Positions 37,878-47,045 of a DNA stretch of 64,000 nucleotides are shown here, one piece after another. The DNA is from JAZKFT01 sp039925965 (GTDB lineage Bacteria; Bacteroidota; Bacteroidia; Chitinophagales; Chitinophagaceae). The position numbers and the translations under genes were made by a program. Within the stretch, counting starts at the first letter, position 1, and each line of letters begins with the position of its first letter. The stretch lies in contig JBDSXW010000026.1 of NCBI GenBank assembly GCA_039925965.1, positions 62,001 to 126,000 on the forward strand. Reading direction: 5' to 3'. The notes below the pieces were generated by a model. The model did not search any database and had not been told where the DNA came from. It worked only from the letters and a program-made list of their open reading frames with translations.

Positions 37878-38571
37878 TTACCAAACATAGGTGCCAACAG
37901 CGCCAACAGTAAGCTGCATAAGTGCTATTTTTCCATTGCTGCGGATGAGACAGCCTCGGTGCCCGTACCCTTGTTGAGTATGATAAGTACTTTTTGGCCG
38001 GCCGGATTTTTGAAGGCCCCGTTTACCAAATTGCCCGTATTGTTCGAAGCAATACGCACCGATCCGGGCCTAACAAACTTGGATGCGCTGGCGATGATAT
38101 AGTACGCCACATTACGGGTTACCGCAGGGTTATTAATGGTGATGGCGCCCAGGCAGCCAGTGCGACCGCCCACTTTATGCGGGTTATAAAACGGATCCGA
38201 AGCCAGGGTCCATTCCAGCACATTGCGGCTCCAGTTCCGGGTGGCGCCAATAGTAAGGTTCTCCACATACCACGACTGACTGCTACTAAAGTTCGCAGGC
38301 CCGCTAACCCATTGTTCTGTGAAATACAGATTTTATTGGGAAATGCTTAGTAGGTAAATTGGTGGCACTCAGGTTGGAGCCCCAGACAGTTATGCGCGGA
38401 TAGCTTACGCCGATATAATTGCTAACCCATTGAAAGAGATCTTTGAGCAAGTCATCTTTTTGTGGCAAAGGCAATGCGTTGATCAGCGTAGCACTGCCAC
38501 CGGTAAACGTGTAGCCAAAATCGTCCATAGACTGGTAAGTCTGCGCGGTGTCCACATCAATTACCGGGTAG
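37878..38571 (-). pseudogene. Decayed GH30-family glucosidase/glucanase gene
   Basis: Three GH30 blocks survive on the reverse strand in different frames. The first (from about 38571) is the N-terminal VDTAQTYQSMDDFGYTFTGG and ATLINALPL stretch up to SATNLPT. Then, after an internal deletion of most of the TIM barrel and a frame change near 38335, comes LYFTEQWVSG, which keeps the nucleophile Glu, with NLTIGATRNWSRNVLEWTLA. Next comes GSVRIASNNTGNLVNGAFKN, and after another frame change the terminal VGAVGTYVW ending in a stop at 37878. The acid/base region is missing, a stop precedes the first block, and no signal peptide remains. GH30 enzymes in Bacteroidota often cut beta-1,6-glucan; this copy cannot be active. 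Confidence 0.8.
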
Positions 38572-38696
38572 ATAGCTTAACTGGTTGTGTTTATTTTAAT
38601 AGGTCAATTTATTTCAGACCGGCTTTGCCTTCTCTCCGCGAGGAGACGCTGGGGCGAGACGGCCGCTAGCTTTCTTCGGTACCGCCAGCAGCAGGG

Positions 38697-41600
38697 TTAT
38701 TGCATCGCTGTATAAATCGCCTGCTGGATATTACTCCTCACATTGAGCTTGCTGAGCTTTAGGTTTTCCCCGCCATCGGGTGTTACACGGTTACTCAGGA
38801 AAATATAGACCAGATCGTATTTGGGATCCACCCATACACAGGTACCGGTATAGCCGGTGTGGCCATAAGTAAGCGGACTTACACAAGCGCAGGGGTAGGC
38901 TTTGGAAGGGTCCACCACATCATTGTTCTTCTCGGGTTTATCGTAGCCCATACCCCTTCGGCTGATGGGAGTATGGTAGCTGGTAAACCAGTCGATCGTT
39001 TCCTTTTTGAGGTATCGCTTACCGCCAAAGCTGCCCCCATTCAGCAGCATCTGGTAGAGTATAGCAAGATCATATCCATCGCTGAATAACCCGGCATGAC
39101 CCGCCACATTTCCAAACATGGCCGCGCCGGGATCGTGCACGTATCCATGTAATAATTGCCGGCGAAACTGTTTTTCTTTTTCACTGGGCGCTACTTCGCT
39201 GTTGGCAAAATGTTCAAAGGGTTTAAAGCCGGTGGTTACCATGCCCAGCGGAACATAAAATGTTTTCTTTACATACTGATCTAGCGGCATGCCGGTAATG
39301 GAAGCCACTATATCACCCATCAGAATAAAATCGTTGTCGCTGTATACATATTTTAGTTCGTTGGTTACTACCGCGCTGGTTTTAATGCGGCTATACATCG
39401 TGTCCACCCAGGCATTCTTCATATACAAAGCATCTGCCACCGGCACATCGTAATCACTGGATTGTGCACTGGCAAACCAGGCCGCGTTCGGTGCGCCATC
39501 TTTACCAGTAACCTCTCTGTAAAATGGAATAAACGAAACCATACCGGCCTGGTGCAGCAGCAGATTTTCGACGATAAGGTTTTCTTTATTGCTCCCCTTT
39601 AGCCAGGGCAGGTATTCACTGATCTTTTTCTTGAGGTCCAGCCGGCCTTCCTCCCATAATTTCATAACTGAAATATTGGTGGCAGATATTTTTGTAACCG
39701 AAGCGAGGTCGTAAATGGTGTTGGCGGTAATGGGAATCATACTGTCGTAATCCTGGTAACCGTACGCCTTTTGAAAAGCCAGTTTTCCACCTTTCAAAAC
39801 AGTCACCACACAGCCCGGTGTAGCGCCTTGTTTGATAGCATCGTTTGCAATAGAATCTATTTGCAAAGCCATATATTCTGCTCCTTTCAACCCGAGTTTA
39901 ATGGGATTCTCACGTGGCAACTCGTTACGAATAACCAGCCCGCTGCCATATTTGAAATTATCGCAAACAGTAACCGGCAGCGTGCCTTTGGCTTTAAACT
40001 TTCCCAGCAGCCAATCAGCGGCGGCAGTTTGAAAAACAACATCATCTTCGTAACAAACCACCAGGTTTTTACTATCGCAAAAGTTTTTGGCACTGTAGCA
40101 GTTGCCGAAAAGTATCAGCAGCATATTTGGATACAATTCCTGCAAGTGTTTAATCAATTTTATGGACTTATCAGGAATGCCAAAATTGCCTTTTGGAGCT
40201 CTTCCAATACCGTGCAGTCCTACAACAACCCGTTTTGCTTTAATAATTTTTAAATAACTGTCACCAGCCGGTGTACCCATCATCTCCCATTTATCAGAAT
40301 CGCTGTAAGGCAGGGCTAGGTTTTTAATACTGGTTCCTTCGCCCATTTTTTCAGCAAAAGCATCATCCTTGTCGCCACCTATAGAAATATACAATATTTC
40401 ATTCAACTGTGGTGGTGTTGCCTTCTTTAAGGTGATCGTCGATTTTGTATTTTTCTTTTTATTTACTTTTCCAACGAGGCTATCAAGTTCTTGTACTGTC
40501 AAACTTGTTTGTTTTGGTGCAGGTAAATATTCATCGGCCATCGCTAGTACTGTCAACGCATTTTCCGCTACCAGTTTGCGCAGCAATGGCACATCTTTAT
40601 TAAGGTCTTCAGTAAGATTGGTGGCATCAATAGTACCGGTATTACCTACCACATATTCGTACTTAGCTAATAAAACCCGTTTGCATTTTTCGTTCACACT
40701 TTCCCATGTAAGCCTGCCATCGGTAATAGCCTGCTTTATCTTGGTGATACTCACTGGCACGCTGCCTGGGAGGCAAAGCATATCATTACCCGCAATCACG
40801 CTCTGCACACTGGCCTCGCCATCGGGGTAATATTTTTTCACTCCCTGCATCTCCAGGGCATCGGTAAAAGTGAGGCCTTTATAGCCCAGTTCACCACGCA
40901 TCAGGTTGGTAATATTGTTGTAAGAAATCGACGTTGGCTTATTGGGCGTCGAATCAATAGCAGGTATGGAAAGATGAGCTACCATTACGCTACCAATTCC
41001 TTTGCTGAACACTTCTTTAAAAGGATACAGCTCCAGGTTTTCCAGCTGGGCCATTGTTTTATTAATGACCGGGAGATCGAAGTGGCTGTCTACATCCACA
41101 TCGCCATGGCCGGGGAAATGCTTGGCACAGGCCATCACGCCATTGTCCTGCAAGCCCTGCATAATACGGCTACCAAAGAGGCCCACCTTGTATTTATCCT
41201 CCCCAAAACTGCGAACCCCGATTACCGGGTTATTGGGATTGTTATTGATATCCACGACTGGCGCGTAGTTTACATGGATGCCAATACGTTTGCATTGCGC
41301 TGCAATTGCTTTCCCTACCTGGTAGGCTGTTTCCGCGTCTTTTACAGCGCCGATAGTAAGTTGATATGGAAAATTCTGCACGTCGTTAAACCGCATCCCC
41401 AGGCCCCATTCACCATCTACGGTAACCATGATGGGCGTTTGCGCCATGCCCTGGATTCGGTTTAGCAAAGCGACCTGCTGCGCTGATGTGCCCTGGAACA
41501 AACAAACCGCCCCAATATTATACTCCTTCACCAGCGAATCGGTCTGCGCATCGAAGAAAATCCCGCCTCCGTCTTTCCCTACGGTAGAGGTACGCACCAC

Positions 41601-41741
41601 CATCAGTTGTGCGATACGCTGGTCCGGCGTCAGCGAATTTAACACGCTATCTGCCCAATGAAGGGCCGCCGGGGATTGCGCCTCCGCAGCCTGGGACAAC
41701 AGCAGTAACGCGATACAAAACAATCGATTTACTAGGATCAT
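38697..41741 (-). CDS. GH3 / beta-lactamase fusion protein, secreted
   Basis: The 1014-residue protein has a signal peptide (LLLLSQAAEAQ) and two enzymatic halves. Residues about 30-375 are a GH3 barrel of NagZ type: DGEWGLGMRF, CAKHFPGHGDVDVDSH with the conserved His-containing loop, and TFTDALEMQGV with the nucleophile Asp. A GH3 C-terminal domain follows. Residues about 620-1010 are a class C beta-lactamase/serine-hydrolase domain with the SxxK motif (SVTK), a YSD triad in KYVYSDNDF and HTG in YGHTGYTGT. Such fusions are known in Bacteroidota and are usually tied to peptidoglycan or glycan turnover. It diverges from the M13 peptidase gene. Confidence 0.92.
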   Translation of the reverse strand: MILVNRLFCIALLLLSQAAEAQSPAALHWADSVLNSLTPDQRIAQLMVVRTSTVGKDGGGIFFDAQTDSLVKEYNIGAVCLFQGTSAQQVALLNRIQGMAQTPIMVTVDGEWGLGMRFNDVQNFPYQLTIGAVKDAETAYQVGKAIAAQCKRIGIHVNYAPVVDINNNPNNPVIGVRSFGEDKYKVGLFGSRIMQGLQDNGVMACAKHFPGHGDVDVDSHFDLPVINKTMAQLENLELYPFKEVFSKGIGSVMVAHLSIPAIDSTPNKPTSISYNNITNLMRGELGYKGLTFTDALEMQGVKKYYPDGEASVQSVIAGNDMLCLPGSVPVSITKIKQAITDGRLTWESVNEKCKRVLLAKYEYVVGNTGTIDATNLTEDLNKDVPLLRKLVAENALTVLAMADEYLPAPKQTSLTVQELDSLVGKVNKKKNTKSTITLKKATPPQLNEILYISIGGDKDDAFAEKMGEGTSIKNLALPYSDSDKWEMMGTPAGDSYLKIIKAKRVVVGLHGIGRAPKGNFGIPDKSIKLIKHLQELYPNMLLILFGNCYSAKNFCDSKNLVVCYEDDVVFQTAAADWLLGKFKAKGTLPVTVCDNFKYGSGLVIRNELPRENPIKLGLKGAEYMALQIDSIANDAIKQGATPGCVVTVLKGGKLAFQKAYGYQDYDSMIPITANTIYDLASVTKISATNISVMKLWEEGRLDLKKKISEYLPWLKGSNKENLIVENLLLHQAGMVSFIPFYREVTGKDGAPNAAWFASAQSSDYDVPVADALYMKNAWVDTMYSRIKTSAVVTNELKYVYSDNDFILMGDIVASITGMPLDQYVKKTFYVPLGMVTTGFKPFEHFANSEVAPSEKEKQFRRQLLHGYVHDPGAAMFGNVAGHAGLFSDGYDLAILYQMLLNGGSFGGKRYLKKETIDWFTSYHTPISRRGMGYDKPEKNNDVVDPSKAYPCACVSPLTYGHTGYTGTCVWVDPKYDLVYIFLSNRVTPDGGENLKLSKLNVRSNIQQAIYTAMQ

Positions 41742-41904
41742 AGATTTTGTTTGTGTGCGTAAATTTAATGGCTAATGCCTTGCAGACAGGGTTTTCTTTC
41801 GCTAAATATGATCAGCGGCAGCGACGGAAACCGCATTTTTCCCATTCATCCAAAAAACTCCGGTCAGGGCCAATAATTCTGCGATCCTTAGCAACCGCTT
41901 ACTC

Positions 41905-41912
41905 TACATTTG
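41905..41912 (+). promoter_or_regulatory. -7 promoter box (TACATTTG) for the M13 peptidase gene
   Basis: TACATTTG fits TAnnTTTG exactly and lies 20 bp upstream of the chosen ATG at 41933. No clear TTG is found at the -33 position. It supports the downstream start over an ATG at 41747. Confidence 0.45.
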
Positions 41913-41932
41913 CACTCTTAAAAAATGAACAC

Positions 41933-43978
41933 ATGAAAAAAACGAATGCTTGCTTGCTGATGCTGGCAGCTGCTGTTGGTTTTGCGGCCTGTAACAATGT
42001 GGCAGATCCAAAGCCAGCGGCAACGGAACGGGCATCATTCCTGGACCCTGCCAGTAGGGATACCACAGTGAAACCCGGCGATAATTTCTGGCTGTATGCC
42101 AATGGGTCCTGGAATAAATCTGCTGTGATAGCAGGTACGGAGAGTGGTATTGGGTCTTTCACCGACCTTCGGAAAGCCAGCCGCGATGCCATGCGGCTTT
42201 TGTGCCAGGATGCCGCAAAAGCCGGCGCGGCCAAGGGTTCTGTGCAGCAACTGGTGGGCGATTTCTACACCAGCGGATTGGATAGTACCAAAATAGAACA
42301 ATTGGGTTTTACCCCTATCAAACCCTGGCTGGACCAGGTTAATGGCCTGCAGGATTCCAAACAAATGATGCAATGGATCGCTGCTCAGCGTAGCGAAGGC
42401 AACGGTTACCTCTACAATTTTGGCGTAAACCCCGATGATAAAAACGCATCCTTCATGATCTGCGGTTTTAGCCAGGGTGGCCTGGGATTGCCCGACAGGG
42501 ATTATTACTTTAAAACAGATGCGCCCACAGTTGACACCAGGGCTAAATATGCAGCTTATATCACTACACTGTTTAAACTCACTGGCGATGACAGTGCCAC
42601 CGCAGCCAAAAATGCCGCGTCGGTGATCGCCCTGGAGACAATGATTGCGGGTGGCCATTCTACCAATATAGAACTAAGGGATCCGCAGAAAAACTACAAT
42701 AAACTAGCACAGGCCGATATGGCGAAACTAGCACCCGCCATCGATTGGAAAACCACTTTTGAAGGCCTTCAGATGAAACAGGATTCTTTCCTGGTAGGCC
42801 AGCCGAAATTTTTCCAGACCCTGGGTATGCTGGTAAATAAGGTTCCGGTAGCAGACTGGAAGACCTATCTCCGCTTTCACGTGATCAGTGATGCTGCTGA
42901 ATTTCTGAGTGGTGCTTTCGCCAATGCCCACTTCGATTTTTACAATAAAACACTTGATGGCCAACAGGTTCAGCGCTCCCGTGACGAAAGGATCGCTTCC
43001 CAGATAGACCTGACGATGGGCGAAAACCTGGGACAGCTTTATGTGAAAAAATATTTTGACGAAGCCGCTAAGAAACGTATGCTGGACCTGGTAAACAATA
43101 TGCAGCAGGTATATGCCAAACGCATCAAAGAACTGGATTGGATGAGTGATGAGACGAAAACAAAAGCCCTGGATAAGCTGAATGCGTTCGCCAAAAAGAT
43201 TGGGTTCCCCGACAAATGGAAGGACTACAAAGTGGATATCGACAAGAACGACTATACAGGAAATATGGAGCGTTTAAGCAAATGGGCGTATGCCGATAAT
43301 ATCGCCAAACAAGGAAAACCGGTTGACAAATCAGAATGGGGCATGACGCCGCCAACCATTAATGCTTATTATAATCCGCCTTTCAATGAGATCGTATTCC
43401 CTGCAGGCATCCTGCAGTTCCCGTTCTTTGATCCCAAGGCCGATGATGCTATTAACTATGGTGGTATCGGTATGGTGATCGGTCACGAAATGACCCACGG
43501 TTTTGACGATCAGGGAGCGCAGTACGACAAAGATGGCAACCTGAAAAATTGGTGGGCAGCTTCCGATAATGAAAAGTTTAAGGGCAAGGTAAACCAGGTG
43601 ATTAAGCAATATGATGAATTTACAGTATTGGATTCGCTCCACGTAAAAGGTGCACTTACCGTGGGCGAAAACCTGGCAGATATCGGTGGCATCGCCATTG
43701 CTTACGAAGCATTTAAAAATACTGAACAGGGCAAGAAAAATGAAACGATTGATGGGCTTACTGCCGACCAACGCTTCTTTTTAAGCTTCGCACAAATCTG
43801 GCGCACCAAGCTGAAAGACGAATCCGTCCGCCAGCGCATACAAGGCGATCCCCACAGCCCGGCCATGTGGCGGGTTAACGGACCGCTGATGAACTTTACA
43901 CCCTGGTACAATGCCTTTGGCGTAAAAGAAGGAGACAAGATGTTTAAGCCTGAAGCCGACCGGATCAAAGTTTGGTAA
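41933..43978 (+). CDS. M13 (neprilysin/PepO-type) metallopeptidase lipoprotein
   Basis: I start at the ATG at 41933, giving 681 residues and a lipoprotein signal (lipobox VGFAAC, Cys near residue 19); an upstream ATG adds 62 residues with no domain and precedes the -7 box. The zinc site is VIGHEMTHGFDDQG (HExxH) with the third ligand Glu in VGENLADIGG, and the substrate-binding NAYYNPPFNEIVFPAGIL motif is present. M13 enzymes cut small peptides; here it would be anchored in the outer or inner membrane facing the periplasm or surface. A rho-independent terminator follows at 44122. Confidence 0.93.
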   Translation: MKKTNACLLMLAAAVGFAACNNVADPKPAATERASFLDPASRDTTVKPGDNFWLYANGSWNKSAVIAGTESGIGSFTDLRKASRDAMRLLCQDAAKAGAAKGSVQQLVGDFYTSGLDSTKIEQLGFTPIKPWLDQVNGLQDSKQMMQWIAAQRSEGNGYLYNFGVNPDDKNASFMICGFSQGGLGLPDRDYYFKTDAPTVDTRAKYAAYITTLFKLTGDDSATAAKNAASVIALETMIAGGHSTNIELRDPQKNYNKLAQADMAKLAPAIDWKTTFEGLQMKQDSFLVGQPKFFQTLGMLVNKVPVADWKTYLRFHVISDAAEFLSGAFANAHFDFYNKTLDGQQVQRSRDERIASQIDLTMGENLGQLYVKKYFDEAAKKRMLDLVNNMQQVYAKRIKELDWMSDETKTKALDKLNAFAKKIGFPDKWKDYKVDIDKNDYTGNMERLSKWAYADNIAKQGKPVDKSEWGMTPPTINAYYNPPFNEIVFPAGILQFPFFDPKADDAINYGGIGMVIGHEMTHGFDDQGAQYDKDGNLKNWWAASDNEKFKGKVNQVIKQYDEFTVLDSLHVKGALTVGENLADIGGIAIAYEAFKNTEQGKKNETIDGLTADQRFFLSFAQIWRTKLKDESVRQRIQGDPHSPAMWRVNGPLMNFTPWYNAFGVKEGDKMFKPEADRIKVW

Positions 43979-44121
43979 GTTGCTGCTTATGAACGGATAG
44001 TTGATAGAAACGAGGGTGACGCGGATTGGGCGGATAAGGACGGATATTAAAATGGGCTCTTTTTGACCATGGTCACTTCCCTCCATCAAAATTCCTGATC
44101 GGGTTTCCTATAACATAATCG

Positions 44122-44156
44122 AAAAAAAAGGGCAGCCAGGTGGCTGTCCTTTTTTC
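44122..44156 (+). terminator. Intrinsic terminator after the M13 peptidase gene
   Basis: AAAAGGGCAGCCA and TGGCTGTCCTTTT form a hairpin with a two-base loop and one G-T pair, followed by a T run, 143 bp after the stop. Confidence 0.75.
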
Positions 44157-44228
44157 GTGATTGCAATTTCAAATTAGCATTTTTTAGGACGGTGCAATGA
44201 AACAACAATTGCCTCCGTCAATACCAGC

Positions 44229-44618
44229 ATGAAAAAGATTCTTTTTATAGCCATGATGGCATCGGTTTTATCCTGCAAAAAGTCGCTTAGTGATAAGTCT
44301 TCCATGAAAGCCGTTGGCAACTGGGAATTACGAAATGAGCTGTGCGGCTGGAGTGGTCCCAAAACTTATGCAGCAGGAAATGGGAGCACCATCACGTTGT
44401 ATTGTGATGGCAGGTACCAATCGATGTTTCAAGGTCTATCCTTTGGCCATTACGTTGTTACAGAACGGCTCAACTCAAGCCAGCAGATGCAGCGGTATGT
44501 TTATTTTGATGGTAGCTGGAACCACGAATACCGCCTGGATATCGCCAATGGTATAATGACGCTCGACAATGGCGATTATATATCAGATGGCTGCGAATAC
44601 AAGTTTGAACGTTATTGA
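44229..44618 (+). CDS. Small lipoprotein of unknown function
   Basis: The 129-residue protein has a lipoprotein signal (MKKILFIAMMASVLSC, Cys near residue 16) followed by KKSLSDKSS. The mature part is beta-rich: GNWELRNELCGWSGP, STITLYCDGRYQSMFQG, QRYVYFDGSWNHEYRLDI and ITLDNGDYI-like strands, reminiscent of lipocalin-like stress lipoproteins of Bacteroidota. I do not recognise a named family. Three cysteines in the mature part could form a disulfide. It is transcribed convergently with the M28 gene and shares a bidirectional terminator with it. Confidence 0.75.
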   Translation: MKKILFIAMMASVLSCKKSLSDKSSMKAVGNWELRNELCGWSGPKTYAAGNGSTITLYCDGRYQSMFQGLSFGHYVVTERLNSSQQMQRYVYFDGSWNHEYRLDIANGIMTLDNGDYISDGCEYKFERY

Positions 44619-44647
44619 TTCGAATACCACTGCCACTAATGCCATTT

Positions 44648-44683
44648 AAAATGCCTGAAACTTGCACCGGTTTCAGGCATTTT
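44648..44683. terminator. Bidirectional intrinsic terminator
   Basis: AAAATGCCTGAAAC and GTTTCAGGCATTTT are perfect 14-base inverted arms with an 8-base loop, between the convergent lipoprotein and M28 genes. A/T runs at both ends allow termination in either direction. Confidence 0.9.
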
Positions 44684-44720
44684 ACATGATGGCATGTTCG
44701 TTGGCTCATCAACCTGATGC

Positions 44721-46298
44721 TTACCTGGTAGAAGTTGGTACCGGCAAATCTCTTACCAGCATATTTTCGCGGTTAGCAAGTTCCCAGCCGAGGTAAAATG
44801 CCAGTCTGGCCCTTTTGGCCATCAGCATAAAATTAATTTTCTCAATGGTGTCGGTTGCCTTATGGTAATCGGGGTGGCTTCCGTTATAAAAGAACACGAT
44901 CGGTACGCCGTGTTTGGCAAAATTGTAATGGTCACTGCGGAAATAGATTCGCTCCCTGTCTTTTGGGTCATCAAATTTATAATCGAGTTCCACCTTATCG
45001 TGTTGCTTGTTCACCTGCTCCAGCAATGGTTTGATTTCAGTGCTGATCTTATCGCTGCCTACGGCATATACATAATTGAGCGAATCGCCTTCCTTACGTT
45101 TGGGATCGATGCGACCAATCATGTCTGTATTGATGTCTGCACTTACTTTTTCAAGATCTACTACCGGATTTTTTGTTGCATAATCGCTTCCCCAAAGTCC
45201 TTTCTCCTCGCCGCTTACAGTCATAAAAATGATGCTTCGTTTTGGACGCATGCCGTCTTTTGTGGCATCCGCAAAGGCGGCCGCCATAGCCATTACCGCA
45301 CTCGTACCGCTACCATCATCATCCGCCCCGCGAAAAATATCCTTACCGTTGCTACCCAGGTGATCCATATGTGCGGTCATGTACACGTATTCTTCCGGCT
45401 TTTCAGAACCCTTGATATAGCCCACCACATTCCTCGCCTTTCTTTTTTCCACCGCTTCCTTGTACGTTAGTTCTATGTTTGTTTTTACAGGTTTTATCTC
45501 AAGCTGGTTGAGCAGCTTTTTCTTTTTGGCTGCATCCGATATTACCGCGAATACTTCCTTTCCAAAAAGAGAGTCCATCAAAGCATGCGATAGGGAGGCC
45601 TGGTTTAGGATTGGCGTTGCCGGATCATATTTCAAAGCGTTGCGCAGCGAAAAATTTCGGGCCTGTTCGCTGAAGGTTGCCGTTTCGGGCGTAAACTGGA
45701 ACACCGCTTTTGCACCCCTTGCTTTTGCTTCCTGTTGTTTTCTATTCGGAGCCGTTGCTATCCACTCAGAACCTTTCCTGGTCCCCGTCAGTAGCCAGGT
45801 GCTATCAGCGTTCATGGGTTCACCGCTCGCATAAACCACGATTTTATTTTTCACATCTTTCCCCGCATAGTCATCATAGGCGCTATCGCTGATACCATAA
45901 CCTACGAAAACCAATTCGCTGGCTTTCAGGTGTTGGCTAAAGGAAGCATTGGTCGACATCAAAAATCTAACACCCGGCATATAAACGTTATCACCAAAAC
46001 GCAGGGTTTCGGTCACCATCGAATCGCGGAATACTTTATAGTACTGGAGGTATTTTTTGGCTTTGCTAAATTTTTTCAGGCCCGACAATTTGAATTGGGA
46101 AGCTACATAGGCAGCAGCCTTCGCTTCACCCGGCGTGCTGGTTTCCCGGCCGGCCAATTCGTCGCTGGTAAGAACGGTGAGGTATTCCCTCAGTTTTGCT
46201 TCTGTAATGTGCGAAGCATAATCAGCGGCCGTTTTGCTTTGTGCCGTAGTGCCGGCAGCGATAGAAAGCATACCCGCAAAGAAATAAATTCTAAGCAT
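44721..46298 (-). CDS. M28-family zinc metallopeptidase, secreted
   Basis: The 525-residue protein has a signal peptide (LSIAAGTTAQ) and a protease-associated region in its first half (VFVGYGISDSAYDDYAGKDV). The M28 zinc site is complete: MTAHMDHLG, GADDDGSGTSAVMAMA, SGEEKGLWGS, NTDMIGRID and FRSDHYNFAKHGVP supply the His, Asp, Glu and His ligands. M28 enzymes are aminopeptidases or carboxypeptidases acting on peptides. The protein is probably periplasmic or surface-located. It stands alone on the reverse strand, 87 bp from the gmk gene. Exact specificity is not visible. Confidence 0.93.
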   Translation of the reverse strand: MLRIYFFAGMLSIAAGTTAQSKTAADYASHITEAKLREYLTVLTSDELAGRETSTPGEAKAAAYVASQFKLSGLKKFSKAKKYLQYYKVFRDSMVTETLRFGDNVYMPGVRFLMSTNASFSQHLKASELVFVGYGISDSAYDDYAGKDVKNKIVVYASGEPMNADSTWLLTGTRKGSEWIATAPNRKQQEAKARGAKAVFQFTPETATFSEQARNFSLRNALKYDPATPILNQASLSHALMDSLFGKEVFAVISDAAKKKKLLNQLEIKPVKTNIELTYKEAVEKRKARNVVGYIKGSEKPEEYVYMTAHMDHLGSNGKDIFRGADDDGSGTSAVMAMAAAFADATKDGMRPKRSIIFMTVSGEEKGLWGSDYATKNPVVDLEKVSADINTDMIGRIDPKRKEGDSLNYVYAVGSDKISTEIKPLLEQVNKQHDKVELDYKFDDPKDRERIYFRSDHYNFAKHGVPIVFFYNGSHPDYHKATDTIEKINFMLMAKRARLAFYLGWELANRENMLVRDLPVPTSTR

Positions 46299-46385
46299 AG
46301 ATTTTCGTTAGGTTATGTAGAAATAGCAAGGTTAAAAATGGTAGGTGAGTGTGCGATCGGCGAGCGCCGTGGAGTTGCGCCTATA

Positions 46386-46958
46386 TTATTTGGCCAAAAA
46401 ATCTTCCACTACCACTGCAGTTTCTTTTTGAGCCCGATCCAATACATCGTTTATAATGGTGATGTCAAAATTGTCTTTAAAACTCATTTCATAGGATGCC
46501 TTACTGATGCGGGTCTGGATGCTTTGCGGCGTTTCGGTACCCCTGCTTTCCAGGCGTTTGTGCAGTTCGTCCACCGAAGGTGCCTGGATGAAAATAGATA
46601 AGGAATTGGCAGCAAATTGTTGCTGTACATGGATGGCGCCCTTCACGTCGATATCAAGTAACGGCGTATTTCCTTCGCTCCATATCCGCTGGATCTCGCT
46701 TTTAAGGGTGCCATAATATTTGCCTTCGTACACCATTTCCCATTCTACAAAAGCCTCCTCATTGATCCGCTGGTTGAATGCTGCTACACTCATAAAATGG
46801 TAATCTTTCCCGTTCACCTCGCCTTCCCGCTGCTGACGGGTAGCTGCCGAAACCGAAAATCGTAACTTGGGAAATTGTTGCAACAGGTAGCGGGTAATGG
46901 AAGTTTTACCGGCGCCGGAAGGAGCCGTAATAATGATAACCGAACCTGATTGCGTCAT
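46386..46958 (-). CDS. gmk: Guanylate kinase
   Basis: The 190-residue protein has the Walker A loop IITAPSGAGKTSI (residues about 8-20), the GMP-binding region RFSVSAATRQQREGEVNGKDYHFMS, and the lid and base-binding elements (LDIDVKGAIHVQQ, IFIQAPSV, RIS.ASYEM). It phosphorylates GMP to GDP with ATP in purine nucleotide metabolism. Length and all core motifs are normal. It is preceded, on the reverse strand, by the terminator of the BAX inhibitor-1 gene, so it has its own promoter in the short gap. Confidence 0.97.
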   Translation of the reverse strand: MTQSGSVIIITAPSGAGKTSITRYLLQQFPKLRFSVSAATRQQREGEVNGKDYHFMSVAAFNQRINEEAFVEWEMVYEGKYYGTLKSEIQRIWSEGNTPLLDIDVKGAIHVQQQFAANSLSIFIQAPSVDELHKRLESRGTETPQSIQTRISKASYEMSFKDNFDITIINDVLDRAQKETAVVVEDFLAK

Positions 46959-46984
46959 GATTGTAATGGGTTGGGCGGAAAGAT

Positions 46985-47015
46985 AAAAACCCCATCTGAA
47001 TCAGAAGGGGTTTTT
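46985..47015 (-). terminator. Intrinsic terminator after the BAX inhibitor-1 gene
   Basis: AAAAACCCC and GGGGTTTTT form outer arms around an inner TCTGA/TCAGA stem; on the reverse strand a T run follows. It lies 30 bp after the stop at 47046. Confidence 0.85.
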
Positions 47016-47045
47016 TATTTGAATGGAAGCAACCATTTGAAATAG

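Noticed and set aside
41747..41932. Extended N-terminus of the M13 peptidase
   Set aside because: The extra 62 residues precede the lipoprotein signal and the TACATTTG promoter box, so they are not translated.
45930..46601. 223-codon forward frame spanning the M28 and gmk genes
   Set aside because: It crosses two intact reverse-strand genes with full catalytic motifs.
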